Shown: one piece after another, positions 1-6,998 of the stretch
How positions within the stretch are numbered: the first letter of the stretch is position 1
How the letters are laid out: each line of letters opens with the position of its first letter
NCBI GenBank assembly: GCA_045617525.1
Contig: JAZLIT010000254.1
Span: 1-22,467, forward strand
Reading direction: 5' to 3'
Source: JAZLIT01 sp045617525
GTDB lineage: Bacteria; Bacillota; Bacilli; Bacillales_A; Planococcaceae
DNA: 22,467 bases
Made by a program: the position numbers and the translations under genes
Notes under the pieces: model-generated
The model's input: only the letters and a program-made list of their open reading frames with translations
What the model was told of the DNA's origin: nothing
The model's database searches: none

Positions 1-1256
1 TTCTTTAATTCTGGATGTGCAAGTTCAATTACTGAACGACGCAAGAAGATGAGTGCAACGGTCACTAAAAGGACACCGCTAACAACTAAAATATATTGCG
101 CCGGTATTTTATCATATAAAATGCCGTAAACAAGTGTCCCAATTGGCATCATACTCATCGCCATCATTTCTACGATACCAAATACACGTGCACGGTATTC
201 TTCGTCAATTTCCTTCTGTAACATAACCCCGATTGGCGTATTTGTCAGAACGCCAAGTGAACCGAACGAAAACATTAGGATTAAATAATATATGAAAATA
301 CTCGTTTTAGATAAGGAAATAAGAAGAGGGACAGAAGTTAAAATTACTAATACTGACATTCCGAGTACTGCGCGTTTCGAAAATAATAGCGGAAATTTCA
401 CGTTTGAACGAGATGCAAAGTAAATCGCTGTAATAACCATACCTATTGCACCAGCAGCCTCAGTTATTCCGATTAATTTAGGGTCTAAATGAAGCAATGT
501 TAAAAGGATAAAATCGCCACCAATATTAACGCTAGTAAAGAATAAATTTAGCCATAAAGAAGTCCATAAAATTGAGCGAATCACGGTTTTACTTTTTACA
601 TATGAAATCCCTGCTTTTAAGCTTTCAAACATCGTTTCTTTTTCGGCAGTAGTAGTAACCTCTTTTTTATAAAGTGTAAAATTCATTGTGGATTCAAGTG
701 CGAGTGTAATGAAGCCCGCAATCAAATAGATGACTAAAAAGATTTCCATGGACACAAGCCCGAACAGCATCCCCCCCATAATTGGCCCACCAATGCCTGA
801 AAGGGAGTAAGATAATTGATTATAGCTCATTGCTTTTTGTAAACGCTCTTCGTCTACTAAGTTTGCGATAGATGCTGAGAAGGAAACACTTGAAAAGGAA
901 CCGAAAATACTGCTGAAAAAGGTAGCTGTATATATTGCTGCTAAAGATAAATCTACGGTTACCGTATAGACAAGTAATAATCCAATTGTTAGGAAAACCC
1001 CGGCTTGACCACCCAAAACGAGCCATTTACGAGGTAATCGATCTCCTAGTATCCCAGCGATTGGGGAGAAAATTGTTCGTGGGACGATGCTGAGTATAAT
1101 ATTCATTGCAAAGCTTAAGGCAGAACCTGTTAACGAGAGTATGTACATGCTCATACCAAATGCATATACAGTGGACCCAAGCGATCCCACCATTTTACTA
1201 ATTAAAAATGTGTAAAGGTGATACGTTGCTTTCTTTAATTTCAATTGCTCATCCAT
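1..1256 (-). CDS. MFS-family drug/metabolite exporter (3' end beyond window)
   Basis: This is a leftward gene whose last codons lie beyond base 1; 418 codons are visible. I translated it by hand from an ATG at 1256-1254, preceded on the minus strand by AGGAGTTGGA (1270-1261), a good ribosome site. The product starts MDEQLKLKKATYHLY and is strongly hydrophobic, with repeated membrane segments. It carries the cytoplasmic-loop signature of the major facilitator superfamily after TM2 (GILGDRLPRKW) and a long central loop between the two halves (around YKKEVTTTAEKETMF). It most resembles the multidrug or macrolide-type MFS exporters of Bacillales, but the substrate cannot be read from sequence. 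It is divergent from a HTH/TPR regulator and has its own sigma-A promoter with flanking palindromes, so regulated, inducible expression is likely. MFS identity is confident; substrate is unknown. Confidence 0.88.
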   Translation of the reverse strand, partial: MDEQLKLKKATYHLYTFLISKMVGSLGSTVYAFGMSMYILSLTGSALSFAMNIILSIVPRTIFSPIAGILGDRLPRKWLVLGGQAGVFLTIGLLLVYTVTVDLSLAAIYTATFFSSIFGSFSSVSFSASIANLVDEERLQKAMSYNQLSYSLSGIGGPIMGGMLFGLVSMEIFLVIYLIAGFITLALESTMNFTLYKKEVTTTAEKETMFESLKAGISYVKSKTVIRSILWTSLWLNLFFTSVNIGGDFILLTLLHLDPKLIGITEAAGAIGMVITAIYFASRSNVKFPLLFSKRAVLGMSVLVILTSVPLLISLSKTSIFIYYLILMFSFGSLGVLTNTPIGVMLQKEIDEEYRARVFGIVEMMAMSMMPIGTLVYGILYDKIPAQYILVVSGVLLVTVALIFLRRSVIELAHPELK

Positions 1257-1274
1257 GCGTTCCAACTCCTCAAT

Positions 1275-1291
1275 GTTTAATTTGGTTAAAC
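1275..1291. promoter_or_regulatory. Palindromic operator O1 over the exporter transcription start
   Basis: GTTTAATTTGGTTAAAC: arms GTTTAA/TTAAAC around a 5-base centre. It lies just downstream of the exporter -10 and should cover its transcription start (about 1287). A second copy with the same arms and the same 17-bp length is at 1332-1348. Placement is classical for a repressor site; the binding protein is inferred, not shown. Confidence 0.6.
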
Positions 1292-1293
1292 TT

Positions 1294-1322
1294 ATATTAC
1301 AATGTTTGGAAAAAAAGGTCAA
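1294..1322 (-). promoter_or_regulatory. Sigma-A promoter of the MFS exporter
   Basis: On the minus strand, -35 TTGACC (1322-1317), a 17-base spacer, and -10 TAATAT (1299-1294). This is the best housekeeping promoter in the window by match and spacing. It is bracketed by the two GTTTAA-N5-TTAAAC palindromes, so it is probably strong but repressed. Confidence 0.75.
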
Positions 1323-1331
1323 TACAAAAAA

Positions 1332-1348
1332 GTTTAATTGAATTAAAC
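1332..1348. promoter_or_regulatory. Palindromic operator O2 upstream of the exporter -35
   Basis: GTTTAATTGAATTAAAC is palindromic apart from its central base, with 8-bp arms. It sits 9 bp upstream of the exporter -35 and 57 bp centre-to-centre from O1. Being also on the regulator side of the gap, it could serve both divergent genes. Confidence 0.65.
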
Positions 1349-1396
1349 AAAATAAAATAAAATGAACGTTTTCGATTAATATAGTGTAAAATAAAG

Positions 1397-1426
1397 TTTA
1401 ATGAAATTTAAAATAATTTAATGAAA
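1397..1426. repeat. 10-bp direct repeat upstream of the HTH/TPR regulator gene
   Basis: TTTAATGAAA occurs at 1397-1406 and again at 1417-1426, start-to-start 20 bp, about two helical turns. The first copy is preceded by G, giving GTTTAAT, the half-site of palindromes O1/O2. The pair lies just upstream of the likely -10 of the regulator, a position suited to autoregulation. The role is inferred. Confidence 0.5.
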
Positions 1427-1430
1427 GATT

Positions 1431-1439
1431 TGGTACACT
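1431..1439 (+). promoter_or_regulatory. Candidate extended -10 of the regulator gene
   Basis: TGG followed by TACACT (TGn-TACACT, 4/6 match to TATAAT). There is no convincing -35 at 16-18 bp. Transcription would start near 1446, giving a leader of about 16 bases up to the ATG, with the GGGAGG site inside it. Confidence 0.35.
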
Positions 1440-1461
1440 GAGAAGGTAGGGAGGTGGCGTC

Positions 1462-2721
1462 ATGCAGGATTTAGGCGCACGCATAAAAGAATTACGAAAA
1501 GAGCGCAAGATGACGTTAGCTCAGCTTGCAGGGGAAAAGCTTACAAAAGGAATGCTTAGCTTAATTGAAAATGGGAAGGCGCAGCCGTCGATGGACAGCC
1601 TCCATTATATAGCTAGCCAGTTAGGTATAAATGTATCGGAGTTAATGCAGAAGGATGACGGTGAAAATGCTCGCCAACTATTACAACAAATTGAAGAAAT
1701 GCTCAATCAAATAAAAGACGAATATAGTCAAGATAAAGCAGATCAACGGATGAGGGCGATACTTGATTTAATAGAACCTCACATAGTAAAAGAGCAATTA
1801 AAAGGTAACACATATGAAGAAGTACGCTTGTATGCAATTTATGTGGAAATGCGTTTATACTTGAAAATCGATGTATCAGTGGAGCCAATCTATGAAGTAA
1901 TTATGCTTTATGAAAATGTGTATGCCTTCTCAAAAATTATAAGGTGTTACAGTTTATTAAGTTGGGCAGAATTTGAAAAACATAAATATGAGTCCGCGCT
2001 TAGCTATTTATTAGAGGGTGAAACGTATATTCATAAATATGGTTCTCGAATCGATAACCTAGTGAAATTAGATTTATATTATAATATTACAGTTGTTTAC
2101 GCTGCGATAAATGACGAGCAACAGTCTGAGAAATATATGGAATTAGCCTTTTCAATTGCCAAAAAGGATCAAATTTTATATCGATTAGATAATTTTTATC
2201 GATTCTTATTTTTCGTGCAATTATTTAATAACGAAGGTGAAAAAAGTCTGTACTATTTAAAAAAACTACGTGCGTTTGCTGAGATTATGGAAGATCCAGG
2301 TATAGATATCATGAATCTAATTATCGAGCTACATTATATTAATATGGTTGAAAAGGATTATGAAAAAACGGTTTCAACTATTGTAAATAAAGAGACGATT
2401 TCTCCTGATTTATATAAGGTAGTAGAAGTGTTTTTGAATAATGAATATGGCTATGCTTATTGGAGGCTTGGTAAAATAGCTAAGGCGAAAGAGAAGCTTG
2501 CAAATATTTATATTCCGGAGCAAAATAAGCATCCACTTGATTTAGTGGCGCTTTACCGTTCTTTCGCAGTACGTTCTCTTTGTTATTATGAAGAGGGCGA
2601 TTTAGAAAATGCGAAGCGAGATATTCTGTATGCAATGGATGGCGTTAAGGATTTTAAAGAAACGACGTATAAAAAATTTATCGAAGAAGCGTACCTGAAA
2701 ATTATGAACCGCATCAATTAG
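1462..2721 (+). CDS. XRE-type HTH regulator with TPR-like C-terminal domain
   Basis: The 419-aa product has an N-terminal Cro/C1-type helix-turn-helix at about residues 5-60 (ARIKELRKERKMTLAQLAG, then SLIENGKAQPSMDSLHYIA). About 330 residues of helical, tetratricopeptide-like repeats follow (for example SYLLEGETYIHKYGSR, EYGYAYWRLGKIAKAKEKL). This architecture is that of the PlcR/NprR/Rgg-like and related XRE-TPR regulators, in which the TPR part senses a peptide or partner protein. The start is supported by GGGAGG about 7 bases upstream. It is divergent from the MFS exporter and probably controls it and itself, since direct half-site repeats lie in its own promoter region. No convincing signalling-peptide gene is adjacent, so a peptide ligand should not be assumed. 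The family call is confident; the target is inference. Confidence 0.88.
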   Translation: MQDLGARIKELRKERKMTLAQLAGEKLTKGMLSLIENGKAQPSMDSLHYIASQLGINVSELMQKDDGENARQLLQQIEEMLNQIKDEYSQDKADQRMRAILDLIEPHIVKEQLKGNTYEEVRLYAIYVEMRLYLKIDVSVEPIYEVIMLYENVYAFSKIIRCYSLLSWAEFEKHKYESALSYLLEGETYIHKYGSRIDNLVKLDLYYNITVVYAAINDEQQSEKYMELAFSIAKKDQILYRLDNFYRFLFFVQLFNNEGEKSLYYLKKLRAFAEIMEDPGIDIMNLIIELHYINMVEKDYEKTVSTIVNKETISPDLYKVVEVFLNNEYGYAYWRLGKIAKAKEKLANIYIPEQNKHPLDLVALYRSFAVRSLCYYEEGDLENAKRDILYAMDGVKDFKETTYKKFIEEAYLKIMNRIN

Positions 2722-2748
2722 TTATTTTCATCGACAGGAAACGATAAA

Positions 2749-2775
2749 GCGTCTACAAATTGTAGGCGTTTTTTG
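2749..2775 (+). terminator. Terminator of the HTH/TPR regulator gene
   Basis: Stem CGTCTACA/TGTAGGCG (one G-T pair) with a 3-base loop, followed by six T. Confidence 0.8.
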
Positions 2776-2876
2776 TAGTTTATGATAGAAATTTGCGGGT
2801 TACATGCTTTATTTTTAATTCGTTTGATGTATCATTAATTAGAGATAGGTTTGAACATTTAAGGAGATGTATTTTA

Positions 2877-3839
2877 ATGCAACACGTAGATGCAATTATT
2901 ATTGGTGGCGGTCCATGTGGATTATCCGCTGCAATTGAATTACAAGAAATTGGCCTTAATCCAATTATTATTGAAAAAGGAAATATCGTAAATGCGCTGT
3001 ATAATTACCCAACGCATCAAACGTTTTTTAGTACGAGTGAAAAATTAGCGATTGGCGACGTGCCATTCATTATAGAAGAAAGAAAGCCGCGCCGAAATCA
3101 AGCGCTTGTGTATTACCGAGAAGTGGTAAAGGCGAAGGGGATAAAGGTTCATCGCTTTGAAACAGTTGAGAGCGCCCAAAAGCAAGAGGAGCAATTTATT
3201 GTGAAATCCTCGAAAGCTACCTACTCAACGCCTTATTTAGTGGTCGCAACAGGCTATTATGACCAGCCCAATCTACTAAATGTACCAGGTGAAGATTTAC
3301 CCCATGTGCATCATTATTTCAAAGAAGCGCATGAGTTTTTCGATACAGACGTCGTTATTATTGGGGGTAAAAACTCGGCGGTCGATGCGGCACTAGAGTT
3401 ACATAAGGCTGGCGCACGTGTTACAGTTGTCTATCGTGGCTCAGAATATTCGCCGAGTGTGAAGCCTTGGATCTTACCAGAATTTGATGGGCTGATTCGA
3501 AATGGTGAAATCGAGATGTACTTTGAAACGGATGTTTTAGCAATCGACGCGGAATTTGTGAAGGTGTACAAGAATGGCGAAGAAAAAATGCTACGTGCTG
3601 ATTTTGTGTTTGCGATGATTGGCTACCATCCGAATCATGCGTTTATTCGCGCAATGGGTGTAGAAATTGACGAGGAAACAGGGCGTCCTCATTTCAATGA
3701 AGAAACAATGGAGACAAATGTTGAGAATCTATTTATCGCAGGCGTAATCGCGGCTGGTAATAACGCCAATGAGATATTCATTGAAAATGGTCGTTTCCAT
3801 GGCGGAGAGATAGCTAAACATTTACAGTCATTAAAATAA
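2877..3839 (+). CDS. ypdA: YpdA/Bdr bacillithiol-disulfide reductase
   Basis: FAD- and NADPH-dependent, thioredoxin-reductase-like enzyme of 320 aa. In Bacillus and Staphylococcus this family reduces bacillithiol disulfide and so closes the bacilliredoxin redox cycle in the cytosol. The FAD Rossmann motif is at the N-terminus (IIIGGGPCGLSAA, residues 7-19). Cys14 within GGGPCG is the cysteine considered catalytic in YpdA, in place of the CxxC of thioredoxin reductase. The NADPH motif is VVIIGGKNSAVDAALEL, and the C-terminal FAD segment FIAGVIAAGNNANEIF is typical of YpdA. The open frame extends upstream to 2793, but ATG 2877 is chosen because AAGGAGATG (2861-2869) precedes it and the Rossmann motif starts at once. 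A TATCAT at 2830-2835 could be a -10 but lacks a clear -35. Length fits the family (about 320-325). Confidence 0.9.
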   Translation: MQHVDAIIIGGGPCGLSAAIELQEIGLNPIIIEKGNIVNALYNYPTHQTFFSTSEKLAIGDVPFIIEERKPRRNQALVYYREVVKAKGIKVHRFETVESAQKQEEQFIVKSSKATYSTPYLVVATGYYDQPNLLNVPGEDLPHVHHYFKEAHEFFDTDVVIIGGKNSAVDAALELHKAGARVTVVYRGSEYSPSVKPWILPEFDGLIRNGEIEMYFETDVLAIDAEFVKVYKNGEEKMLRADFVFAMIGYHPNHAFIRAMGVEIDEETGRPHFNEETMETNVENLFIAGVIAAGNNANEIFIENGRFHGGEIAKHLQSLK

Positions 3840-3851
3840 ATTCACCTACAG

Positions 3852-3880
3852 AAAAGGAGCAGAAGGGTTCTGCTCCTTTT
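3852..3880. terminator. Bidirectional terminator between ypdA and the lipoprotein gene
   Basis: Perfect 13-bp stem AAAAGGAGCAGAA/TTCTGCTCCTTTT with a GGG loop. The A-run on one side and T-run on the other let it work in both directions for the convergent pair. Confidence 0.85.
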
Positions 3881-3885
3881 ACCTT

Positions 3886-4389
3886 TTATAGATTTAGCTC
3901 ATCAATAGTCTTGAACATACTAGAATACACATTTTTTATGTTCTCATTAGTCTTTTCGTCGTTATACAATCCATATCCCCAAGATTTTACTACAACGTCC
4001 TCATGTGAAGTAAGAACGCCAACAGCATAATTATCTCCAACGGTCCAATTCCAAGTATTATCGTACTTCATTTCCTTCACAGTAAAAGGAATATGACTTT
4101 TAGCTGAAATAAAGAAGAATGGAATGTCTGAATTTAAGTACACTTCTGCGTACTGGCTTTGGGCAGCTTTAACAAGGTTTTCTTCTGTAATAAAGACAGC
4201 ATCATAAGAACCTATTACTTCACTTGTTATTTCATCATCGAACCGTACTTGCGCTTCTTCCACTTCTGGTGGTTCTCCAACTACTGCTATTCTTAAAGAT
4301 TTCCCTTCATACAATTCGAAATTAGGATTTGGATTACAAGCTGTAAGTGATAATAGTAGAATTAACAATGTAAAATATAAATATTTCAT
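3886..4389 (-). CDS. Uncharacterised lipoprotein
   Basis: Leftward gene for a secreted, lipid-anchored protein of about 167 aa. From Met18 of the open frame the N-terminus is MKYLYFTLLILLLSLTACNP, a type II signal with lipobox LTAC. The mature part begins FELYEGKSLRIAVVGEPPEV and contains SYDAVFITEENLVKAA and KSWGYGLYNDEKT. I recall similar small lipoproteins of unknown function in Bacillales but cannot name a family. Start choice is uncertain. The frame is open to an ATG at 4440 (17 residues longer, AAAGGA 12 bases upstream). A full AGGAGG lies inside codons 7-9 of that longer frame with no start codon at normal distance, and the ATG at 4389 has only AAAAGGA directly against it. The gene is isolated, between two convergent neighbours. 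A complete, intact frame is visible; function unknown. Confidence 0.75.
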   Translation of the reverse strand: MKYLYFTLLILLLSLTACNPNPNFELYEGKSLRIAVVGEPPEVEEAQVRFDDEITSEVIGSYDAVFITEENLVKAAQSQYAEVYLNSDIPFFFISAKSHIPFTVKEMKYDNTWNWTVGDNYAVGVLTSHEDVVVKSWGYGLYNDEKTNENIKNVYSSMFKTIDELNL

Positions 4390-4615
4390 TCCTTTTATTG
4401 TTTTCGTATTCCAACCTCCTATTTTGGCATATTTTAACATACAATTACGTTATCCTTTAAATCTTCGCCAATTTTTCGGTTTGCTGAAAATCCAAACCAC
4501 TCAGCCGGACCACAAAAAAATGTGAATCCAACGTAGATTTTTCAAATGGCGCTTTTTTATGAATTTATTGCATAAAATTAGGTATAGATAAAAAAAATGT
4601 GATGGGGGTCATACG

Positions 4616-5086
4616 ATGCATATTGAACTAACGAAAAATCCAATAATTTTAGCCCGTTTGACAAAGGGGACGCATGAAAATTTTGAAAAACACTATCCGA
4701 ATTTCTTTAAGCCATTTTCATATGAGGCAGCTGAGAAATATTATGCACAATTCATCGCCGAGGAGAAAAATGAGTTTTATGTCCTTTATGATTTATTCGA
4801 TGGCAATGAAATGACAGGCTTTATCTGGGTATATGTTATAGAGAAAGAAGAAACGCCGTTAACAAGGTCATATAAATCCTTATTTGTAAATAAAGTAGTC
4901 GTACATCCGAGATTTAGAAATCGTGGCTACGGAAAAGAGTTGTTGATGTTTGTGGAGAATTTAGCGAAGGAAAAAGGCTGCGACTTACTCGAGACACAGC
5001 TTTGGTTTGATGAGAATGATGTTATAAACTTTTTAGAAAAACGCAAATTCCAACTAACACGTGGCATCATGTGGAAGCAATTATAA
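4616..5086 (+). CDS. GNAT-family N-acetyltransferase
   Basis: The 156-aa product has the acetyl-CoA-binding signature of the GCN5-related N-acetyltransferase fold: beta-4 VNKVVVHPRF (residues 91-100) running into the pyrophosphate-binding loop RNRGYGKELL (101-110), that is R-x-x-G-x-G/A. The following helix ENLAKEKGCDLLETQLWF and C-terminal VINFLEKRKFQLTRGIMW are the usual GNAT end, where the substrate side closes. The substrate (amine, peptide N-terminus or antibiotic) cannot be predicted. The start ATG at 4616 follows GATGGGGG, a purine-rich ribosome site 8-9 bases upstream. It stands alone, convergent with ansA across a shared terminator, and is probably monocistronic. Cytosolic, with no signal peptide or membrane segment. 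Confidence 0.85.
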   Translation: MHIELTKNPIILARLTKGTHENFEKHYPNFFKPFSYEAAEKYYAQFIAEEKNEFYVLYDLFDGNEMTGFIWVYVIEKEETPLTRSYKSLFVNKVVVHPRFRNRGYGKELLMFVENLAKEKGCDLLETQLWFDENDVINFLEKRKFQLTRGIMWKQL

Positions 5087-5090
5087 AATG

Positions 5091-5130
5091 AAAATGGACC
5101 TCGCAGCCTGTTGCGCGAAGTCCATTTTAT
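5091..5130. terminator. Bidirectional terminator between GNAT gene and ansA
   Basis: Stem AAAATGGAC/GTCCATTTT, a C-A mismatch, then TCGC/GCGA, with a 10-base loop. A- and T-rich flanks allow termination from both convergent genes. Confidence 0.8.
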
Positions 5131-6102
5131 TTATTCGAAAAAATAACTCAAATTAATTTGACCTTCGACTTGGTTTAAGGCAATTAGAAGTTTTAAGCGG
5201 GCTTTTTGACCATTTAGGCCAGTTGCAAAAATAACGCCTAAATCCTCTAAGCTTTTACCGCCACCCTCATAGCCATAAACACCCTCAGCAATGCCGTTAA
5301 AACAGCGTGACACGAGTATTACCGGTAATCCAGCTAGAATTAATTTTTCGATTGATTTTGCAACGATGGGGGGTACATTCCCTTGCCCAAGTCCTTCTAA
5401 AACGACGCCATCATAGCCGAGTTCAAGCAATTGATCAACTATATCTGCGTCCATCCCTGCATAGATTTTCAGCATCGCGACACGTTTCTCAAGTGAGGTA
5501 ATTTCAACATATTGACGCGTAATCGGCGCCTGGTAAATATGTACCGCCTTCTTCGTTACCAGCCCAATCGGCCCGTATTGAGGACTTTGGAAGGTGTTTA
5601 CTGATGATGTGGATGTTTTCGTGATATTAAAGGCTTGATGTATCTCATCATTCATCACAACGAGGACACCCTTTTCACGCGCCTGCTTATCGCATGCAAC
5701 GCGAATCGCCTCCACTAAATTGTAAATACCGTCTGCACCCAATTCATTGGAAGAACGCATTGCGCCTGTAAGTACAATCGGGAAATTAAAGCGAGTTGTT
5801 ATATCTAAAAAATAGGCTGTTTCTTCTAGTGTATCCGTACCGTGTGTAATGACAACCCCGTCAATTGAATATTGCTCCGCTTGCTGGGTAATGCAGTCGC
5901 GCAGAGCGAGCATTTCACGCGGTGTTATATGTGGCGAAGGAAGGTTAAATGCTTCCATTTCGATAATATTTGCATATTTTGAGAGTGCTTCTTTTTCTTT
6001 TGTCAGTGGGTTTAGTTCGTTGAGCATTACGGCGCCTGTTTCAGCATTCATTTTCATTGAAATTGTGCCGCCTGTATGAATAAGTAAAATATTTTTTTTC
6101 AT
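5131..6102 (-). CDS. ansA: Type I (cytosolic) L-asparaginase AnsA
   Basis: Hydrolyses L-asparagine to aspartate and ammonia in the cytosol. The 323-aa length is close to B. subtilis AnsA. The first catalytic motif is at the N-terminus, IHTGGTIS (Thr13 as nucleophile). The second is VITHGTDTLEE at about residues 84-94, with Thr89 and Asp90 as the Thr/Asp pair, followed by the PIVLTGAMRSSNELGADG segment. There is no signal peptide, which separates it from the secreted type II enzyme. Start at 6102 is backed by GGAGG 8 bases upstream on the minus strand. It is divergent from prsW, with 77 bp between the two starts. There is no ansB (aspartase) or ansR beside it, unlike the B. subtilis ans operon, so regulation by AnsR cannot be assumed here. 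Confidence 0.93.
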   Translation of the reverse strand: MKKNILLIHTGGTISMKMNAETGAVMLNELNPLTKEKEALSKYANIIEMEAFNLPSPHITPREMLALRDCITQQAEQYSIDGVVITHGTDTLEETAYFLDITTRFNFPIVLTGAMRSSNELGADGIYNLVEAIRVACDKQAREKGVLVVMNDEIHQAFNITKTSTSSVNTFQSPQYGPIGLVTKKAVHIYQAPITRQYVEITSLEKRVAMLKIYAGMDADIVDQLLELGYDGVVLEGLGQGNVPPIVAKSIEKLILAGLPVILVSRCFNGIAEGVYGYEGGGKSLEDLGVIFATGLNGQKARLKLLIALNQVEGQINLSYFFE

Positions 6103-6139
6103 GGAAATTTCCTCCGTATCATAGTTGTGCTTAAAATAG

Positions 6140-6148
6140 TGATATAAT
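6140..6148 (+). promoter_or_regulatory. Extended -10 promoter of prsW
   Basis: TGA directly followed by a perfect TATAAT (6143-6148). No good -35 is seen at 16-18 bp, as is usual for extended -10 promoters. The start would be near 6155, 25 bases before the prsW ATG. Confidence 0.6.
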
Positions 6149-6179
6149 ATTAGTATCTATTGTGGAAGGAGTGTGAGGG

Positions 6180-6863
6180 ATGTTTTTTGTGATTTCAGCT
6201 GGGATTGCACCAGCACTTGCGTTATTAAGTTTTTTCTATTTACGCAATGAAATGTTTACCGAGCCTCGCCGAACACTTCTTCGTGCTTTTTTATATGGGG
6301 CAATTATAACGTTCCCTGTTTTATTCATTCAGTATGTAATAGAGGCAGAAGGCGTTATCCAGAATGCATTTATGTCTCATGTACTGTTCACGAGTGTGAT
6401 TGAAGAATTTTTCAAATGGCTCATTATATTTGCAGCTATTTACCGTCATGTTGAATTTGATGATCCATACGACGGTATCTTATATGGTGTTGCTGTTTCG
6501 CTTGGCTTTGCATCAGTTGAAAATGTAATTTATTTGCTAACATTTGGACTTGAAGAAGCATTCGTGCGCGCCTTACTACCTGTTTCGAGCCATGCGCTTT
6601 TCGGCGTTGTAATGGGCTTTTATTTCGGGAAAAGTAAATTTACCGCAAATAATCGTGCAAAAGAATATTTACTATACTCTTTTGTGGCATCCTTCGCACT
6701 TCATTTTAGTTATAACACAATATTGACAATAAAGGATAATTTCCTCTATATAATGGTGCCATTTATGTTCTTCCTTTGGTGGTTTGCACTTCGTAAAGTA
6801 AAAAGTGCACATGAACATTTACTTGAGCATGTCTATATTCTAAGTAAAAATGAAAAAAATTAA
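6180..6863 (+). CDS. prsW: PrsW intramembrane protease (anti-sigma-factor site-1 protease)
   Basis: Multi-pass membrane protease of 227 aa. In B. subtilis, PrsW makes the first cut in the anti-sigma factor RsiW under envelope stress, releasing sigma-W after further proteolysis by RasP and ClpXP. The key conserved acidic pair is at Glu75-Glu76 (VIEEFFKW), the same numbering as in B. subtilis. Other family residues are in GFASVENVIYL (Glu114), SSHALFGVVMG (His138) and ALHFSYNT (His175). About seven to eight hydrophobic segments span the protein, beginning right at the N-terminus. The start is supported by GGAAGGAG 8 bases upstream. It lies between ansA (divergent) and sleB, and its own terminator follows, so it is probably monocistronic. 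Whether this organism has RsiW/SigW cannot be seen in the window. Confidence 0.92.
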   Translation: MFFVISAGIAPALALLSFFYLRNEMFTEPRRTLLRAFLYGAIITFPVLFIQYVIEAEGVIQNAFMSHVLFTSVIEEFFKWLIIFAAIYRHVEFDDPYDGILYGVAVSLGFASVENVIYLLTFGLEEAFVRALLPVSSHALFGVVMGFYFGKSKFTANNRAKEYLLYSFVASFALHFSYNTILTIKDNFLYIMVPFMFFLWWFALRKVKSAHEHLLEHVYILSKNEKN

Positions 6864-6864
6864 T

Positions 6865-6906
6865 CCATTACTATGAACGGTAAAACGTTGATAGTGGTGG
6901 ATTTTT
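6865..6906 (+). terminator. Terminator of prsW
   Basis: Outer stem CCATTACTAT/ATAGTGGTGG (two G-T pairs), a G-G mismatch, inner stem AACG/CGTT, then ATTTTTG. It separates prsW from the sporulation unit sleB-ypeB. Confidence 0.7.
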
Positions 6907-6948
6907 GCGTTCCTATGTTTTAATGATGAAAAAAATACTGCCTTTTTT

Positions 6949-6977
6949 GTATATTTTTAAACAAACGCTTCAAGCTA
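6949..6977 (+). promoter_or_regulatory. Sigma-G-like promoter of sleB-ypeB
   Basis: GTATA (6949-6953), 17 bases, CAAGCTA (6971-6977). This fits the forespore sigma-G pattern of a G-Y-A-T-R -35 and C-A-N-N-M-T-A -10. sleB is known to be sigma-G controlled in B. subtilis. The predicted start would leave only a short leader (about 15 bases) carrying the AAAGGAG site. Confidence 0.5.
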
Positions 6978-6998
6978 TATAAAAAAGGAGCGAAAATT

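Noticed and set aside
2782..2838. 18-codon ORF between the XRE-TPR regulator and ypdA as a possible signalling peptide gene
   Set aside because: No ribosome site (only T-rich sequence after a terminator), no promoter, and no secretion signal or propeptide layout; it overlaps the ypdA leader.
2793..2876. N-terminal extension of ypdA from 2793
   Set aside because: No ribosome site, non-family sequence, and ATG 2877 has AAGGAGATG and starts the Rossmann motif directly.
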